12,458 bases of DNA, taken from NCBI GenBank assembly GCA_946482045.1, contig CAMLPZ010000107.1:1-12458 (forward strand), in the 5' to 3' direction. The notes under the pieces were generated by a model. The model worked only from the letters and a program-made list of their open reading frames with translations. It did not search any database and was not told the origin of the DNA. This stretch comes from an uncultured Asticcacaulis sp. (GTDB taxonomy: Bacteria > Pseudomonadota > Alphaproteobacteria > Caulobacterales > Caulobacteraceae). The position numbers and the translations under genes are program-made. Positions within the stretch are counted from its first letter, which is position 1, and the number at the start of each line of letters is the position of its first letter. Of the stretch, positions 1-6,239 are shown one piece after another.

Positions 1-13
1 TCAAATTATCACT

Positions 14-41
14 GATTTGGGAATCCCGATTCAGCCAAATC
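14..41. repeat. Imperfect palindrome (hairpin) at the window edge
   Basis: GATTTGG (14-20) pairs with CCAAATC (35-41), and the inner arms GAATC (21-25) and GATTC (28-32) also pair, with AG (33-34) bulged. It holds two GANTC sites, the target of the CcrM methylase in Caulobacterales. No T-run follows on either strand, so it is not a clear intrinsic terminator. It may be part of an intergenic repeat or the end of a gene outside the window. Confidence 0.5.
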
Positions 42-52
42 CCATAACGATC

Positions 53-157
53 TAGAGCGATGTGCGGAAAAGTGTGGGCGGTTTTCCGCTTAAACATCGC
101 GACAAAACAAATAATTAGAGCATGATGGCGATTCAACCTGAACGCATCATGCTCTAA
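53..157. repeat. Composite palindromic intergenic repeat (two hairpins)
   Basis: Two hairpins lie side by side. In the first, GCGATGT (57-63) plus GCGGAAAA (64-71) pairs with TTTTCCGC (82-89) plus ACATCGC (94-100), leaving TTAA bulged. In the second, 13 bases at 115-127 pair perfectly with 145-157 (core AGAGCATGATG / CATCATGCTCT), and TTCA/TGAA pairs inside the loop. The layout (AGAGC..GCGGAAAAGTGTG..GGTTTTCCGC..GACAAAACAA..AGAGCATGATG) resembles palindromic repeats I know from intergenic regions of Rhizobiales and related alphaproteobacteria. The second hairpin ends about five bases past the nrsF stop, so it could also protect or end the sigF-nrsF transcript. Repeat status within this genome cannot be tested from one copy. 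Confidence 0.65.
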
Positions 158-161
158 AAAT

Positions 162-812
162 CTACCAGCGAAGCACTTTCCGGCCGAGCATGGCGGCAAC
201 AGCGGTCACGATCGCGACCCCGCCGCCATAGATGCCCAGAATATAGACGGGGGTATCGCGGTCGCAGTGCACGGCATAGGCCGCGGCCATCAGCGATGCC
301 GCCGCAAGCCCGCTCATGGCGCCCAGAACGCCCGGATGCGAGGTCGCCGCCCGCCGCAACCACAGCCGCCACATCAGGATCAGTCCCGCGCCGCCGCCAC
401 AGACTATGGTCAGCACGCACAACAACGACGGATCGCCGATGTTACGGAAAGCATTCAGGCCGCGGGCGAACAGGTCCGCCACCAGCGCGATGAGCACGTA
501 GCCCAGTGCGATCCCCAGCGGCGCTAAAGTGCGCGCCCGCAATCGCCCTTCCGGTCTTGCGAGATCGGCGACCGACCACAGGGCGCCAGCGCCGACAGCG
601 ATGAACAAAAACGGCTTGAACCAGGCCATCGGATCGACGCCGAAATCTCCGCCCAGCAGCGCCTTTAGTTCCGGGCGGGCGCCGTACAGGACAAAGATAT
701 AGATGGCGGCAAGCAACGTGGCGACGGCCGCGCCCATGCCCAATGCCTTGACGCTCAAAGGCTTTGCCGGCTTCAGGTTGCGCGCCAGATCATCGAGGAT
801 ATCATCACTCAT
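162..812 (-). CDS. nrsF: NrsF-like anti-sigma factor (DUF1109), integral membrane
   Basis: A 216-residue membrane protein with a short cytoplasmic N-terminus (MSDDILDDLARNLKP) and about six hydrophobic helices (roughly 22-44, 66-84, 97-117, 130-150, 161-181, 188-208). This is the length and shape of the DUF1109/NrsF family. In Caulobacter, NrsF holds the ECF sigma factor SigF at the membrane and releases it on heavy-metal stress; two conserved cysteines there are needed for the response. Matching candidates here are Cys132 (in LCVLTI) and Cys183 (in HCDRD); Cys138 is an extra one. The start overlaps the sigma gene by 8 bases (ATGAGTGA), with GGAG about nine bases upstream, so the two are probably translationally coupled. 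Identity rests on family features plus the neighbouring sigma factor. Confidence 0.85.
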   Translation of the reverse strand: MSDDILDDLARNLKPAKPLSVKALGMGAAVATLLAAIYIFVLYGARPELKALLGGDFGVDPMAWFKPFLFIAVGAGALWSVADLARPEGRLRARTLAPLGIALGYVLIALVADLFARGLNAFRNIGDPSLLCVLTIVCGGGAGLILMWRLWLRRAATSHPGVLGAMSGLAAASLMAAAYAVHCDRDTPVYILGIYGGGVAIVTAVAAMLGRKVLRW

Positions 813-1338
813 CGGCCGTCTCCGCCGGTTTGCCGCCGACCAGGGTCTGAAGCTTTTTAAGCCCGCGATGGATGGCGACCTTGACGGCCGACGGGCTCTT
901 GCCGGTCACGCCCGACACCTCGTCTATGCTCAGTTCCTGAAGCTTGTGCAGGCTGATGATCCGCGCCTGGTCCCTGGGCAACTGAGCCAGCAGCACCTTG
1001 ACATCACGCCGGGCCAGATCGGCCGGCAGACCACCACTGTCGTCGCCGATAATGTCGTCGTCCAGTTCGACGTGCACGCGCTTGCCGGATTTGCGGACGT
1101 AGTCGATCAGCTTGTGCCGCGCCACCGCCGCGATCCACGGCAGAAAGGGCGAGGCCGGATCGTAGGTGTGGCGCTTTTCATGCAAACTCAACAGGGTCAT
1201 TTGTACAAGGTCTTCACTGTCCGCGCCCTTCAGGCGCCGGTGGAAATAGGAAACAAGCCAGGGGCGTAAGCTCCCCAGAAGCGCGCGATAGGCCGCCGCG
1301 TCGCCGCCCAGAGCCGCGCGCATCTGCGATTGCCACAT
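805..1338 (-). CDS. sigF: ECF sigma factor, SigF-like
   Basis: A 177-residue ECF sigma factor. Region 2 covers roughly residues 13-83 (SEDLVQMTLLSLHEKR, then SPFLPWIAAVARHKLIDYVRK). Region 4 covers about 113-165, ending in the helix-turn-helix LSIDEVSGVTGKSPSAVKVAIHRG. The DUF1109 anti-sigma partner directly downstream points to the SigF type of Caulobacter (group ECF16 as I recall). Start choice: the frame is open to 1554, with ATGs at 1359, 1338 and 1323. A sigF-type promoter on this strand has its -35 at 1374-1369 and its -10 at 1352-1349, so a transcript from it begins around 1343-1340, past the 1359 ATG. I therefore chose 1338, which would be nearly leaderless; 1323 also keeps region 2 whole. 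Transcripts from a more distant promoter could use 1359. Autoregulation is inferred from the motif. Confidence 0.88.
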   Translation of the reverse strand: MWQSQMRAALGGDAAAYRALLGSLRPWLVSYFHRRLKGADSEDLVQMTLLSLHEKRHTYDPASPFLPWIAAVARHKLIDYVRKSGKRVHVELDDDIIGDDSGGLPADLARRDVKVLLAQLPRDQARIISLHKLQELSIDEVSGVTGKSPSAVKVAIHRGLKKLQTLVGGKPAETADE

Positions 1339-1348
1339 GTCAGGTTCA

Positions 1349-1374
1349 TACGTACCCATGTGCCGTAAGGTTAC
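1349..1374 (-). promoter_or_regulatory. Predicted autoregulatory SigF promoter of sigF-nrsF
   Basis: On the minus strand GTAACC (1374-1369) is followed by exactly 16 bases and CGTA (1352-1349). The same motif with identical spacing lies upstream of bufA on the other strand. GTAACC matches the -35 element I recall for Caulobacter SigF promoters. The -10 lies downstream of the 1359 ATG, which bears on the sigF start. Confidence 0.65.
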
Positions 1375-1445
1375 ACCCTGCCCGTCCTGTACGCATGTAA
1401 GACGCGTCCCCGCGGTTTGGCGAGCAAAAAAATTGTGCGGCCAGT

Positions 1446-1471
1446 GTAACCCCGTTTGAACAGGCTGCGTA
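1446..1471 (+). promoter_or_regulatory. Predicted SigF promoter of the bufABC-doxX operon
   Basis: GTAACC (1446-1451), 16 bases, then CGTA (1468-1471). It is identical in sequence and spacing to the promoter facing sigF. The expected transcript start is about 1478-1480, giving a leader of roughly 50 bases before bufA. An in-frame ATG at 1456 lies inside the promoter spacer and cannot be the start of a transcript made from it. Confidence 0.7.
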
Positions 1472-1527
1472 TTGCTGATCAGGTGGGCATCCCGCCCCCT
1501 ACACGTCAGATTGAGAGGATTACCCAC

Positions 1528-1788
1528 ATGTCGAACACTGTCCGCGCCTTGCAAGTCACCGCCGCCCTAGCCGCCCTCGTTGGCGGCGCCGCCGTCGTGG
1601 CTACAACGGCTACCGCCAAGGAAGGCTTTGAAAAGTGCGCCGGCGTCGCCAAGGCGCGCATGAACGACTGCGCCACCAAGGCCCATTCCTGTGCCGGCCA
1701 GGCCAAGGCTGACCGCGATCCGTCCGAATGGATCTATGTTCCCACCGGTACCTGCGCCAAAATCGCCGGCGGCACCGTCGTAAAGTAA
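1528..1788 (+). CDS. bufA: BufA-like bufferin precursor peptide (DUF2282)
   Basis: An 86-residue secreted peptide precursor. Residues 1-30 form a signal peptide ([10 protein letters not shown], hydrophobic core [13 protein letters not shown], cleavage after ATA30). The mature part of about 56 residues has four cysteines: Cys37 (EKCAGVAK), Cys48 (NDCA), Cys55 (HSCAG) and Cys76 ([12 protein letters not shown]). This is the DUF2282 pattern. Recent work on bufferins describes such peptides as copper-binding RiPPs whose central cysteines are converted to thiooxazoles by an MNIO enzyme while the outer pair forms a disulfide; by position that would be Cys48/Cys55 and Cys37/Cys76 here. The start at 1528 has GAGAGG at 1513-1518. 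The gene leads an operon with the MNIO enzyme and its partner, behind a SigF-type promoter. Family is near certain; chemistry and metal are inferred from relatives. Confidence 0.9.
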   Translation: MSNTVRALQVTAALAALVGGAAVVATTATAKEGFEKCAGVAKARMNDCATKAHSCAGQAKADRDPSEWIYVPTGTCAKIAGGTVVK

Positions 1789-1814
1789 GAACTCTGATTG
1801 AAAAGAGGCCGCCG

Positions 1815-2696
1815 ATGCCGAACGATTTCCCCCTGAATCCGCCGATCGGCATGCGCGCAGGCATTGGCTTGCGCGCCCCTCATATCGGAGCAGTCCGCGC
1901 GCAGAGGCCGCCCCTGGGCTTTATCGAAGTCCACACCGAAAACTATTTCGGCGGTGGCGCGAAACTGAAGGTGCTTGAGCGCCTGCGCGCGGACTATCCC
2001 CTGTCGTTTCACGGCGTCGGCCTGTCGCTCGGCCGTGCCGATGGCTTGTGCGAAGACCATCTCGCGCAAGTCCGCGCGCTTGTGAAGCGCTTCGAACCGG
2101 CCCTGGTCTCCGAGCATCTGAGTTGGAGCGCCTATGCCCACGTCGCGGTCCCGGATCTCTTGCCCGTGCCGTTCACGCACGAGGCATTCGACGTCTTCGC
2201 CCGCCATATAGACCGGTTCCAGACCGTCCTTGGGCGTCAGGTGCTTATCGAAAATCCGTCGAACTATGTGGTCTTCGACCGCCTCGACTTCGACGAGCCC
2301 GAATTCCTGCTACGGTTGGCAGCCATGACTGGCTGCGGCCTGCTGATCGACATAAATAATGTCTATGTCAGCGCCCATAATCTCGGCCGCGATCCCCATG
2401 CCTATCTGGCTGCACTGGGGACCGGCGATGCGATCGGGGAGTACCACCTCGCCGGCCACGACGAAGCGCCCGGCGATGACGGTCAGGTCCTGCTGGTCGA
2501 TACCCACGGACGCCGCGTCAGGCCGGAGGTCTGGGCGCTCTATGACGCGGCGCTCGATCGCTTCGGCGACCGCCCGACCCTGATCGAATGGGACACGGCC
2601 CTGCCCGATCTCGACGTCCTGCTCGACGAAGCCGCCCGCGCCGATGCGCGCCGCGCCCGGATTAGGCATGGCCAAATGGAGGCAAGTCATGTTTGA
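1815..2696 (+). CDS. bufB: BufB-like MNIO maturation enzyme (DUF692)
   Basis: A 293-residue member of the DUF692/MNIO family (multinuclear non-heme iron oxidases, related to MbnB), cytoplasmic TIM-barrel enzymes that modify cysteines in peptides. Visible family motifs rich in metal ligands are FIEVHTENYF (His40, Glu43, Asn44), FHGVGLSLG (His66), SEHLSW (Glu100, His101), IENPSNY (Glu146), LIDINNVYVSAHN (Asp179, Asn182, His188), EYHLAGHDE (His211, His215), DTHG (Asp229, His231) and LIEWD (Glu258, Asp260). The family core looks complete. AAGAGG at 1803-1808 supports the 1815 ATG; an ATG at 1728 in the same frame would run through the end of bufA. BufB overlaps bufC by 8 bases. Substrate is inferred to be the upstream BufA peptide, as in Caulobacter and Haemophilus clusters. 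Confidence 0.92.
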   Translation: MPNDFPLNPPIGMRAGIGLRAPHIGAVRAQRPPLGFIEVHTENYFGGGAKLKVLERLRADYPLSFHGVGLSLGRADGLCEDHLAQVRALVKRFEPALVSEHLSWSAYAHVAVPDLLPVPFTHEAFDVFARHIDRFQTVLGRQVLIENPSNYVVFDRLDFDEPEFLLRLAAMTGCGLLIDINNVYVSAHNLGRDPHAYLAALGTGDAIGEYHLAGHDEAPGDDGQVLLVDTHGRRVRPEVWALYDAALDRFGDRPTLIEWDTALPDLDVLLDEAARADARRARIRHGQMEASHV

Positions 2697-3405
2697 CACA
2701 CGCGACCTTGCCGCCTTTCAGCGGGACTTCCTGGCCGCTATCGTGACGCCGTCGTCCACCGTACCGGCAGGGCTTCGCGTCCATCACGACACGTGGCTGT
2801 TCGGACTGATCGAGGTGTTGCGCGAGCGCTTCGACCTGAGCAGGCAGGCGCTCGGCGACGAAGCCTTTAACGCCTTCGCCCGCGACTACGTCCTAAACCA
2901 CGCCCTGACCTCAGGCGATCGCAGCACTTACGGTGACGCGTTTCCCGCCTTCCTGCGCGGCCATCCGCATGCCGCTTCCCTGCCATGGCTGTCGGATCTG
3001 GCCGAACTTGAGCGCGCGCTCGATCATGCCCACCATGCCGCCGACGCCGAACCCTACCCGCTCGAAGCCCTCTTGGCGCCCGACGCCGTTTGCGCCCTTC
3101 ACCCCTCGGTCAGCCTCCTGCACCTGACCCACGATATCAGGCCGTTGCATGCCGCGCTTCAGGCTGACCAGGCGCCTGACGTGCCCTCCCCGATCGCCTG
3201 CGATCTTTTGGTCGGCAGGACCGCCGAAGATGAGGTCATCTCGCTGTGTCTGGCTCCGCTTGAAGCGCGGTTTCTGTCGCTCATCGCCGCGCATCGATCA
3301 CTGTTCGTGGCCCTCGACGCGCTCAATCCCAACGCCCATGACCTCATCTTGCTGCAAACCCTACTGGCGCGTCTCGCTCAAAACGACCTTCTGACATCCA
3401 CCTGA
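2689..3405 (+). CDS. bufC: BufC-like MNIO partner protein (DUF2063)
   Basis: A 238-residue protein of the DUF2063 type. The N-terminal domain (about 1-105) shows the family pattern: AAFQRDFLAAI, then a helix with VLRERFDLSRQALGDEAFNAFARDYV, then TYGDAFPAFLRG and LPWLSDLAELERALDHA. The usual YRNN-like stretch is RVHHDTW here, so it is somewhat divergent. The C-terminal part (about 120-238) is less conserved and would correspond to the region binding the precursor. DUF2063 proteins accompany DUF692 enzymes, deliver the peptide and are required for its modification in studied systems. GGAGG at 2678-2682 fits the ATG at 2689, which overlaps the bufB end by 8 bases, suggesting coupling. The role is inferred from family and neighbours. 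Confidence 0.88.
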   Translation: MFDTRDLAAFQRDFLAAIVTPSSTVPAGLRVHHDTWLFGLIEVLRERFDLSRQALGDEAFNAFARDYVLNHALTSGDRSTYGDAFPAFLRGHPHAASLPWLSDLAELERALDHAHHAADAEPYPLEALLAPDAVCALHPSVSLLHLTHDIRPLHAALQADQAPDVPSPIACDLLVGRTAEDEVISLCLAPLEARFLSLIAAHRSLFVALDALNPNAHDLILLQTLLARLAQNDLLTST

Positions 3406-3424
3406 AAATAAAAGGAAATTTTCC

Positions 3425-3898
3425 ATGGACACGCCCATGAACGCCCAAAGTGCGTCCACCTCCCCACCGTCCGGCCTGATCCGCGCCTATGCCGGCTTCG
3501 AACAGCACCTGTCGTCAGCCGACTGGTTGTCCGGCGCGGTACTCCTGGCTGTGCGGTTATGGCTGGGCAAGTTCTTCTTCTTTTCCGGCCTGACCAAGCT
3601 CGCCAGCTGGACGACAACGGTCGCGCTCTTCAGCGACGAATACAAGGTGCCCGTCCTGCCGCCGGAACTGGCCGCGCTGATGGCCACGGCCGCGGAACTG
3701 TCCCTGCCGGTCCTGCTGCTCCTGGGCCTGCTGACCCGCTTCGCCGCCGCGGGGCTGTTCGTCATGACGACGGTCATCGCCGTCTTCGTCTATCCCGACG
3801 CGCCGGAAAACGCCTATATCCTGCTGCTGTCGGCGGTGCTGATCGCCTCGGGTTCGGGCCGCTTCGGCGCCGACTATTGGATCGTCCGACGCGCCTAG
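3425..3898 (+). CDS. DoxX family membrane protein, last gene of the buf operon
   Basis: A 157-residue integral membrane protein of the DoxX family. About four hydrophobic helices are visible: around 39-58 ([21 protein letters not shown]), 82-104, 107-124 and 128-145. The family signature is present in [16 protein letters not shown] near the first helix and [29 protein letters not shown] in the middle. DoxX proteins are common fourth members of MNIO clusters (sometimes called BufD), and a redox or membrane electron-transfer role is only a proposal. It follows bufC by 19 bases, with AAAGGA at 3411-3416 before ATG 3425; ATG 3437 is an alternative start. Its TAG overlaps the ruvB stop from the other strand in a shared CTAG. 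Confidence 0.88.
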   Translation: MDTPMNAQSASTSPPSGLIRAYAGFEQHLSSADWLSGAVLLAVRLWLGKFFFFSGLTKLASWTTTVALFSDEYKVPVLPPELAALMATAAELSLPVLLLLGLLTRFAAAGLFVMTTVIAVFVYPDAPENAYILLLSAVLIASGSGRFGADYWIVRRA

Positions 3899-4932
3899 CT
3901 CTCGAACAGATCCGGCGTCGCAGGTGGTTGCGCCGGCGGCGTCAGCCCCAGATGCAGATAGGCGCGCGCACACGCCGTCCGTCCGCGCTGGGTGCGCTGG
4001 ATGAAACCCTGCTGCAACAGATAGGGCTCGATCATATCCTCGACGGCATCGCGTGCCTCGGCGATGGCCGCCGCGATGGTCTCCAATCCGACCGGCCCTC
4101 CGCCATAGTTTTCAATCAGCGCGCGCAAGTACCGCCGGTCGGAATGGTCGAGACCCGACGTATCGACTTCGAGCCGCGCCAGCGCCTTCGACGCCGCCTT
4201 TTTGTCGATTGTCTCCGCGCCATCAGCCGCCGCGAAGTCGCGCACCCGCCTGAGCAGCCGGCCGGCGATGCGCGGTGTACCGCGTGACCGTGAGGCGATC
4301 TCCAGGGCGCCGTCTTCGGACAGACTGGCGCCCATCTTGCGCGCCGTGCCCATGACGACGCGCACCAGTTCCTCGGGCGTATAGAATTCCAGGCGCAGCG
4401 GAATGCCGAAGCGGTCGCGTAAGGGCGTCGACAAAAGCCCCGCCCGCGTCGTCGCGCCCACCAGGGTAAACGGCGCCAGGTCGATTCGCACGGTACGCGC
4501 CGCCGGGCCGTCGCCGATGATCAGGTCCAGCACGTAGTCTTCCATGGCCGGATAGAGGATTTCCTCGACCGCCGGATTGAGCCGGTGGATTTCGTCGATG
4601 AACAGGACGTCGTTCGGTTCCAGGTTCGACAGGATGGCCGCCAGATCCCCCGCCTTGGCCAGCATGGGTCCCGAGGTCGCGCGGAAACCGACGCCCAGTT
4701 CACGCGCCACGATCTGCGCCAGGGTCGTCTTGCCGAGGCCCGGCGGGCCGTAGAACAATACGTGGTCCAGCGCCTCGCGACGGCCGGCGGCGGCGGCCAC
4801 GAAGACCTTCAGATTGGCCTTGAGCGGCGCTTGGCCGACGAAGTCGTCGAACGTCTGCGGCCGTAACGCCCGGTCCTGAACCCGTTCTTCCATGTCATCG
4901 GCGTTCGCATCGCCGGAAAGCAAGCGCGCCAT
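3895..4932 (-). CDS. ruvB: Holliday junction branch-migration ATPase RuvB
   Basis: A 345-residue RuvB of normal length. The AAA+ motor shows Walker [10 protein letters not shown] (62-70), Walker B LFIDEIH (110-116), the sensor-1 region VGATTRAG (158-165) and the arginine-finger segment LRDRFG (171-176). The C-terminal winged helix includes [13 protein letters not shown] and [16 protein letters not shown]. RuvB hexamers assemble on RuvA-bound Holliday junctions and pump DNA to drive branch migration in recombination and fork repair. The gene starts two bases after the ruvA stop and is last in ruvC-ruvA-ruvB. The C-terminal tail ([15 protein letters not shown]) is short and proline-rich. It converges on the DoxX gene with a 4-base overlap. 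Confidence 0.98.
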   Translation of the reverse strand: MARLLSGDANADDMEERVQDRALRPQTFDDFVGQAPLKANLKVFVAAAAGRREALDHVLFYGPPGLGKTTLAQIVARELGVGFRATSGPMLAKAGDLAAILSNLEPNDVLFIDEIHRLNPAVEEILYPAMEDYVLDLIIGDGPAARTVRIDLAPFTLVGATTRAGLLSTPLRDRFGIPLRLEFYTPEELVRVVMGTARKMGASLSEDGALEIASRSRGTPRIAGRLLRRVRDFAAADGAETIDKKAASKALARLEVDTSGLDHSDRRYLRALIENYGGGPVGLETIAAAIAEARDAVEDMIEPYLLQQGFIQRTQRGRTACARAYLHLGLTPPAQPPATPDLFES

Positions 4933-4934
4933 AA

Positions 4935-5540
4935 CTATCTACCCATGGCCTTGAGCGACGCCCGAATGACCGCCGCCAGTTCCGCCTCGTCACCAAGTTG
5001 CTTTAGGGCGGCATCGACCGCCTGGCGCGACTGGGTTTCGGGGATGCCGAGGCCGACCAGGGCCGCGACGCTCTCTCCACTGACCGACGGCTTGGCGGGC
5101 GTCGGCGCATGATAGGGCATGGGCTCGAACTCGGCCGTCTGAAGTATCTTGCCCTTCAGTTCAATGACGATACGTTGCGCCAGCTTGGGGCCGACGCCGT
5201 TGGCGCGGCCGACCGCCGTCTTGTCTTCGTGTGCCACGGCCTGCGCCAACTGGCCCGGCGTCAGCACGTCAAGCACCGACAGCGCCGCCTTGGGGCCTAC
5301 ACCCTGCACGCTTTGCAAGGCCTGGAACGCCTTGCGGTCGTCCTTTGACAGGAAGCCGTAAAGCCGCGTACCGTCTTCGCGCGTCTGGCTGTCGATATGC
5401 AGGATCACTTCGCTGCCAAGTTCCGGCACGGCCGACAGGGTACGCACGCCGCAACGAACGAGATAACCGACGCCGCCGCACTCGACGAGGATTTCCTCCT
5501 CGCTCAATTCCAGCAGGATTCCCCGCAAACGACCAATCAC
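4935..5540 (-). CDS. ruvA: Holliday junction-binding protein RuvA
   Basis: A 201-residue RuvA with all three domains. The N-terminal OB fold starts [23 protein letters not shown] and includes [13 protein letters not shown]. Two helix-hairpin-helix motifs follow at about 74-84 ([11 protein letters not shown]) and 112-122 ([11 protein letters not shown]). After a linker with [12 protein letters not shown], domain III (about 155-201) binds RuvB. RuvA tetramers hold the Holliday junction in an open square and load RuvB. The gene overlaps the end of ruvC by 4 bases and lies two bases ahead of ruvB, so the three are co-transcribed and probably coupled. Confidence 0.98.
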   Translation of the reverse strand: MIGRLRGILLELSEEEILVECGGVGYLVRCGVRTLSAVPELGSEVILHIDSQTREDGTRLYGFLSKDDRKAFQALQSVQGVGPKAALSVLDVLTPGQLAQAVAHEDKTAVGRANGVGPKLAQRIVIELKGKILQTAEFEPMPYHAPTPAKPSVSGESVAALVGLGIPETQSRQAVDAALKQLGDEAELAAVIRASLKAMGR

Positions 5541-6064
5541 GCAACACCTTTCAGGCTTTGTTTCAGCGTACGCATCTTCCGCTTATGCGCGTGTGTTATG
5601 GCGCAGGCCAGGGCATCGGCGGCATCCGCCTTCAACCCGCCCTCGGCCTGGCCCGCCAGCGGCAGAAGGCGCTTGATCATGAACAATATCTGGTCCTTGT
5701 CCGCACGCCCGGCGCCCACCACCGACTTCTTGATATCGAGTGCGGCGTATTCGGCCACCGGCAGCCCGGCGCGCGCCGGCGCCAGCATGGCCGCCGCCCG
5801 GGCGTGACCCAGCTTGAGCGTCGAGGACGGATTCATATTGACGAAGGTCTCCTCGATCGCCGCCTCGTCGGGCCGCCACTGCGCGATCACCTCCGACAGG
5901 CCGTCGAACAGGTTGAGCAGGCGCACGGCCAGATCTTGGTCCTCGGCGGGCGTGATGACGCCATGGGCCACCCACGACAGGCGCGCCCCCTCGACGTCGA
6001 TCAGGCCCCAGCCCAGCCGCCGCAACCCGGGGTCCAGTCCCAGAATCCGCACTCTGTTCATCAT
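5537..6064 (-). CDS. ruvC: Crossover junction endodeoxyribonuclease RuvC
   Basis: RuvC, 175 residues from this start (E. coli 173). The four acidic catalytic residues are in their usual contexts: Asp11 in ILGLDPG, Glu71 in AAIEETF, and Asp147 and Asp150 in KADAADALACAITH. The enzyme resolves Holliday junctions by paired nicks with magnesium. Starts: ATGs at 6085, 6064 and 6061 are all in frame. The two inner ones, ATGATG, place LGLDPG at the normal distance from the N-terminus, and no good ribosome site precedes 6085. I chose 6064, though 6061 and 6085 remain possible. A LexA box covers these ATGs, so the operon is expected to be SOS-induced, as ruvCAB is reported to be in Caulobacter. Confidence 0.96.
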   Translation of the reverse strand: MMNRVRILGLDPGLRRLGWGLIDVEGARLSWVAHGVITPAEDQDLAVRLLNLFDGLSEVIAQWRPDEAAIEETFVNMNPSSTLKLGHARAAAMLAPARAGLPVAEYAALDIKKSVVGAGRADKDQILFMIKRLLPLAGQAEGGLKADAADALACAITHAHKRKMRTLKQSLKGVA

Positions 6065-6070
6065 ATGTTC
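6056..6070 (-). promoter_or_regulatory. LexA (SOS) box of ruvCAB
   Basis: GTTC (6056-6059), seven bases, GTTC (6067-6070); on the ruvC strand this reads GAAC-N7-GAAC. It is a perfect match to the alphaproteobacterial LexA operator. It spans the tandem ATGATG near the ruvC start and would cover the transcript start of the promoter predicted just upstream. Confidence 0.85.
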
Positions 6071-6072
6071 GA

Positions 6073-6101
6073 CTTCTAACGACATCCGTCCAGCGACGCA
6101 A
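6073..6101 (-). promoter_or_regulatory. Candidate ruvCAB promoter
   Basis: On the minus strand TTGCGT (6101-6096) and TAGAAG (6078-6073) are 17 bases apart, a weak housekeeping-like match (four of six bases in the -10). Initiation would fall about 6066-6064, on the ATG at 6064, giving a leaderless message with the LexA box over +1. This is inference from spacing and the operator position. Confidence 0.35.
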
Positions 6102-6203
6102 GGCTTTGGCGAGAAAGTTGCACAACGGACGCAAATGTATGCTTATTTCGCGATTCTGGGACAGGATGTCCAAGTTGCGATTGCCAGAAAGCCAAAGTCG
6201 GGG

Positions 6204-6219
6204 TTAAGGTTTCATGAAC
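6204..6219 (+). promoter_or_regulatory. Possible CtrA-like half-site pair
   Basis: TTAA (6204-6207), seven bases, TGAAC (6215-6219) differs at one base from the CtrA pattern TTAA-N7-TTAAC. It lies 20 bases ahead of the TPR protein gene. A single near-match of this length may be chance. Confidence 0.2.
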
Positions 6220-6239
6220 AGAGCGTATCGGGGGCTTGA

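Noticed and set aside
1456..1527. In-frame upstream start for bufA at ATG 1456
   Set aside because: It lies in the spacer of the predicted promoter, would put a non-signal-like stretch before the signal peptide, and the 1528 ATG has a good ribosome site.
1360..1554. Long N-terminal extension of the sigma factor to 1554
   Set aside because: It crosses both divergent promoters and bufA, and the added residues do not resemble an ECF sigma N-terminus.
3559..4287. 242-codon open frame on the plus strand across doxX and ruvB
   Set aside because: It overlaps two well-supported genes and its product is Arg-rich and without motifs.
5231..6079. 282-codon open frame on the plus strand
   Set aside because: It is antisense to ruvA and ruvC, rich in Arg, Pro and Gln as GC-rich shadow frames are, and shows no domain.
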